64,000 bases of DNA from PALSA-1004 sp963804885 (lineage in GTDB: Bacteria > Pseudomonadota > Gammaproteobacteria > Burkholderiales > SG8-41), in NCBI GenBank assembly GCA_963804885.1, contig CAWDSF010000011.1, forward strand, positions 62,001-126,000, read 5' to 3'. Both the position numbers and the translations under genes were made by a program. The notes below the pieces were generated by a model. It made no database searches. It saw only the letters and a list, made by a program, of their open reading frames with translations, and was not told where the DNA came from. How positions within the stretch are numbered: position 1 is the first letter of the stretch; each line of letters begins with the position of its first letter. Shown here one piece after another: positions 63,207-64,000 of this stretch.

Positions 63207-64000
63207 ATGTCCGCATTGCAAAAACTCTCGCCCGCCACCGGCGCCGGCTATAAAACCATGGAAGTGCGCCCGTTGAGCGGCACGCTCGGCGCCGTGATTA
63301 CCGGCGTGGATTTGAAAGACCGCGCGAACAAGGCGATGTGGGAAGAGCTGCATCGCGCGTTTCTCGAGTATCACGTCATTGCGGTTCGCGGCCAGGACCT
63401 TGCACCGGCGGACCAGTATGAGGTGGGCCGCTTCTTCGGCGAACCGTGCTTCTATCCGTTCGCCAAGGGCATGGAGGGCTTTCCCGAAATGACGCGCATG
63501 GTCAAGGAGCCCGAAGAGCGCGAAAATTTCGGCGCCGACTGGCATACCGACACGTCGTACCTCAAAGAGCCGCCGCGCGCGACGCTGCTCTACGCCGTGG
63601 AAACCCCGCCGAAGGGCGGCGATACGTTATATGCGAACACGCGCGCCGCCTACGACGAGCTCTCCGACGGCATGAAGGCGATGTTGAAAGGCATCATCGG
63701 TGTGTTCAGCGGCGGGCTCAAGCACAAGAAAGGCGGCGACCGCGCCGCGCATCATGCGCGCATCGCCCACATGACCGTGCAAAAATCGGAAGAGGCTGAC
63801 AAATACGAGGCGCGCCATCCGGTCGTGCGCACGCATCCCGAGACCGGCAAGAAAGCGCTCTACCTGAGCGCCCTGCATACGCTGCGTTTCGACGGCATGA
63901 CCGAGCAGGAAAGCCGGCCGATCATCCAGATGCTCGACAGTCACTGCGTCGAGCCGCAATTCACGTGCCGAGTGAGTTGGGAACCGGGGCAGCTCACGGT
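63207..64000 (+). CDS. TauD/TfdA-family 2-oxoglutarate-dependent dioxygenase, 3' end outside window
   Basis: The first 264 residues are present and open to the right edge. The Fe(II) HxD ligands are His113 and Asp115 in FGADWHTDTSYLKEPPRATL, and LYAVETPPKGGDTLYANTRA is the usual next segment. The C-terminal Fe ligand His is probably in HHARIAHMTVQKSE or ALYLSALHTLRFDGM (TauD-like LYVNxxFT position), and VSWEPGQLT marks the 2-oxoglutarate Arg region just before the cut. ATG 63207 follows CAGGAG. Members release sulfite, phenols or other groups from organic acids; the substrate is unknown. The 229-base gap upstream shows no other gene. Confidence 0.9.
   Translation, partial: MSALQKLSPATGAGYKTMEVRPLSGTLGAVITGVDLKDRANKAMWEELHRAFLEYHVIAVRGQDLAPADQYEVGRFFGEPCFYPFAKGMEGFPEMTRMVKEPEERENFGADWHTDTSYLKEPPRATLLYAVETPPKGGDTLYANTRAAYDELSDGMKAMLKGIIGVFSGGLKHKKGGDRAAHHARIAHMTVQKSEEADKYEARHPVVRTHPETGKKALYLSALHTLRFDGMTEQESRPIIQMLDSHCVEPQFTCRVSWEPGQLT

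Overview
The window is GC-rich and reads as a betaproteobacterial chromosome segment, most likely from an uncultured member of Burkholderiales. The strongest evidence is one long leftward housekeeping run from 20.7 kb to 1.8 kb: ndk, rlmN, pilF/pilW, rodZ, ispG, hisS, yfgM-like, bamB, der, hfq, hflX, hflK, hflC, DUF2065, hisZ, purA, rnr, rlmB, with a tRNA-Leu(CAG) between purA and rnr. This order is characteristic of Betaproteobacteria. Several orphan Bug/TctC-type solute receptors on the right also fit Burkholderiales.

Layout. 1-1.7 kb: the start of a filamentous-haemagglutinin-like two-partner-secreted protein that runs off the left edge. 1.8-20.7 kb: the housekeeping run. 20.8-25.5 kb: tilS, accA, a DUF4337 membrane protein and a gamma-glutamyltransferase. 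25.7-28.8 kb: an HlyD / ABC ATPase / ABC-2 permease exporter. 28.9-32.4 kb: a small membrane protein, an MFS transporter, a DUF1932-type dehydrogenase and a cyclase-FHA signalling protein. 32.5-42.1 kb: a leftward dppABCDF-M20 deacylase-amidase operon preceded by an M81 (MlrC-like) metallopeptidase. 42.1-48.0 kb: a molybdopterin oxidoreductase facing a three-subunit PaoABC-like molybdenum hydroxylase. 48.2-64 kb: a catabolic region with four Bug receptors, a FlK-like thioesterase, a second M20 peptidase, a class II aldolase, a c-type cytochrome facing a YVTN propeller, hydantoinase A/B, a VOC protein, a 3-hydroxyisobutyrate-dehydrogenase-like enzyme and a TauD-type dioxygenase cut by the right edge.

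Two things stand out. First, the genes from about 2.88 to 11.25 kb (rnr, purA, hisZ, DUF2065, hflC, hflK, hflX) are broken by dozens of frame breaks. Almost all of those I reconstructed codon by codon are single-base insertions, which points to a consensus-sequence artefact and not to gene decay. A thinner scatter recurs at 35-46 kb. Second, a palindromic repeat occurs twice: once between tRNA-Leu and the purA stop codon, and once inside the coding region of tilS, where it would add about 28 residues if one base is miscalled.

There is no gene-free stretch longer than 300 bases. The largest gap, 47985-48257, holds one imperfect hairpin and nothing else I recognise. I saw no CRISPR array, rRNA, transposase or phage gene.
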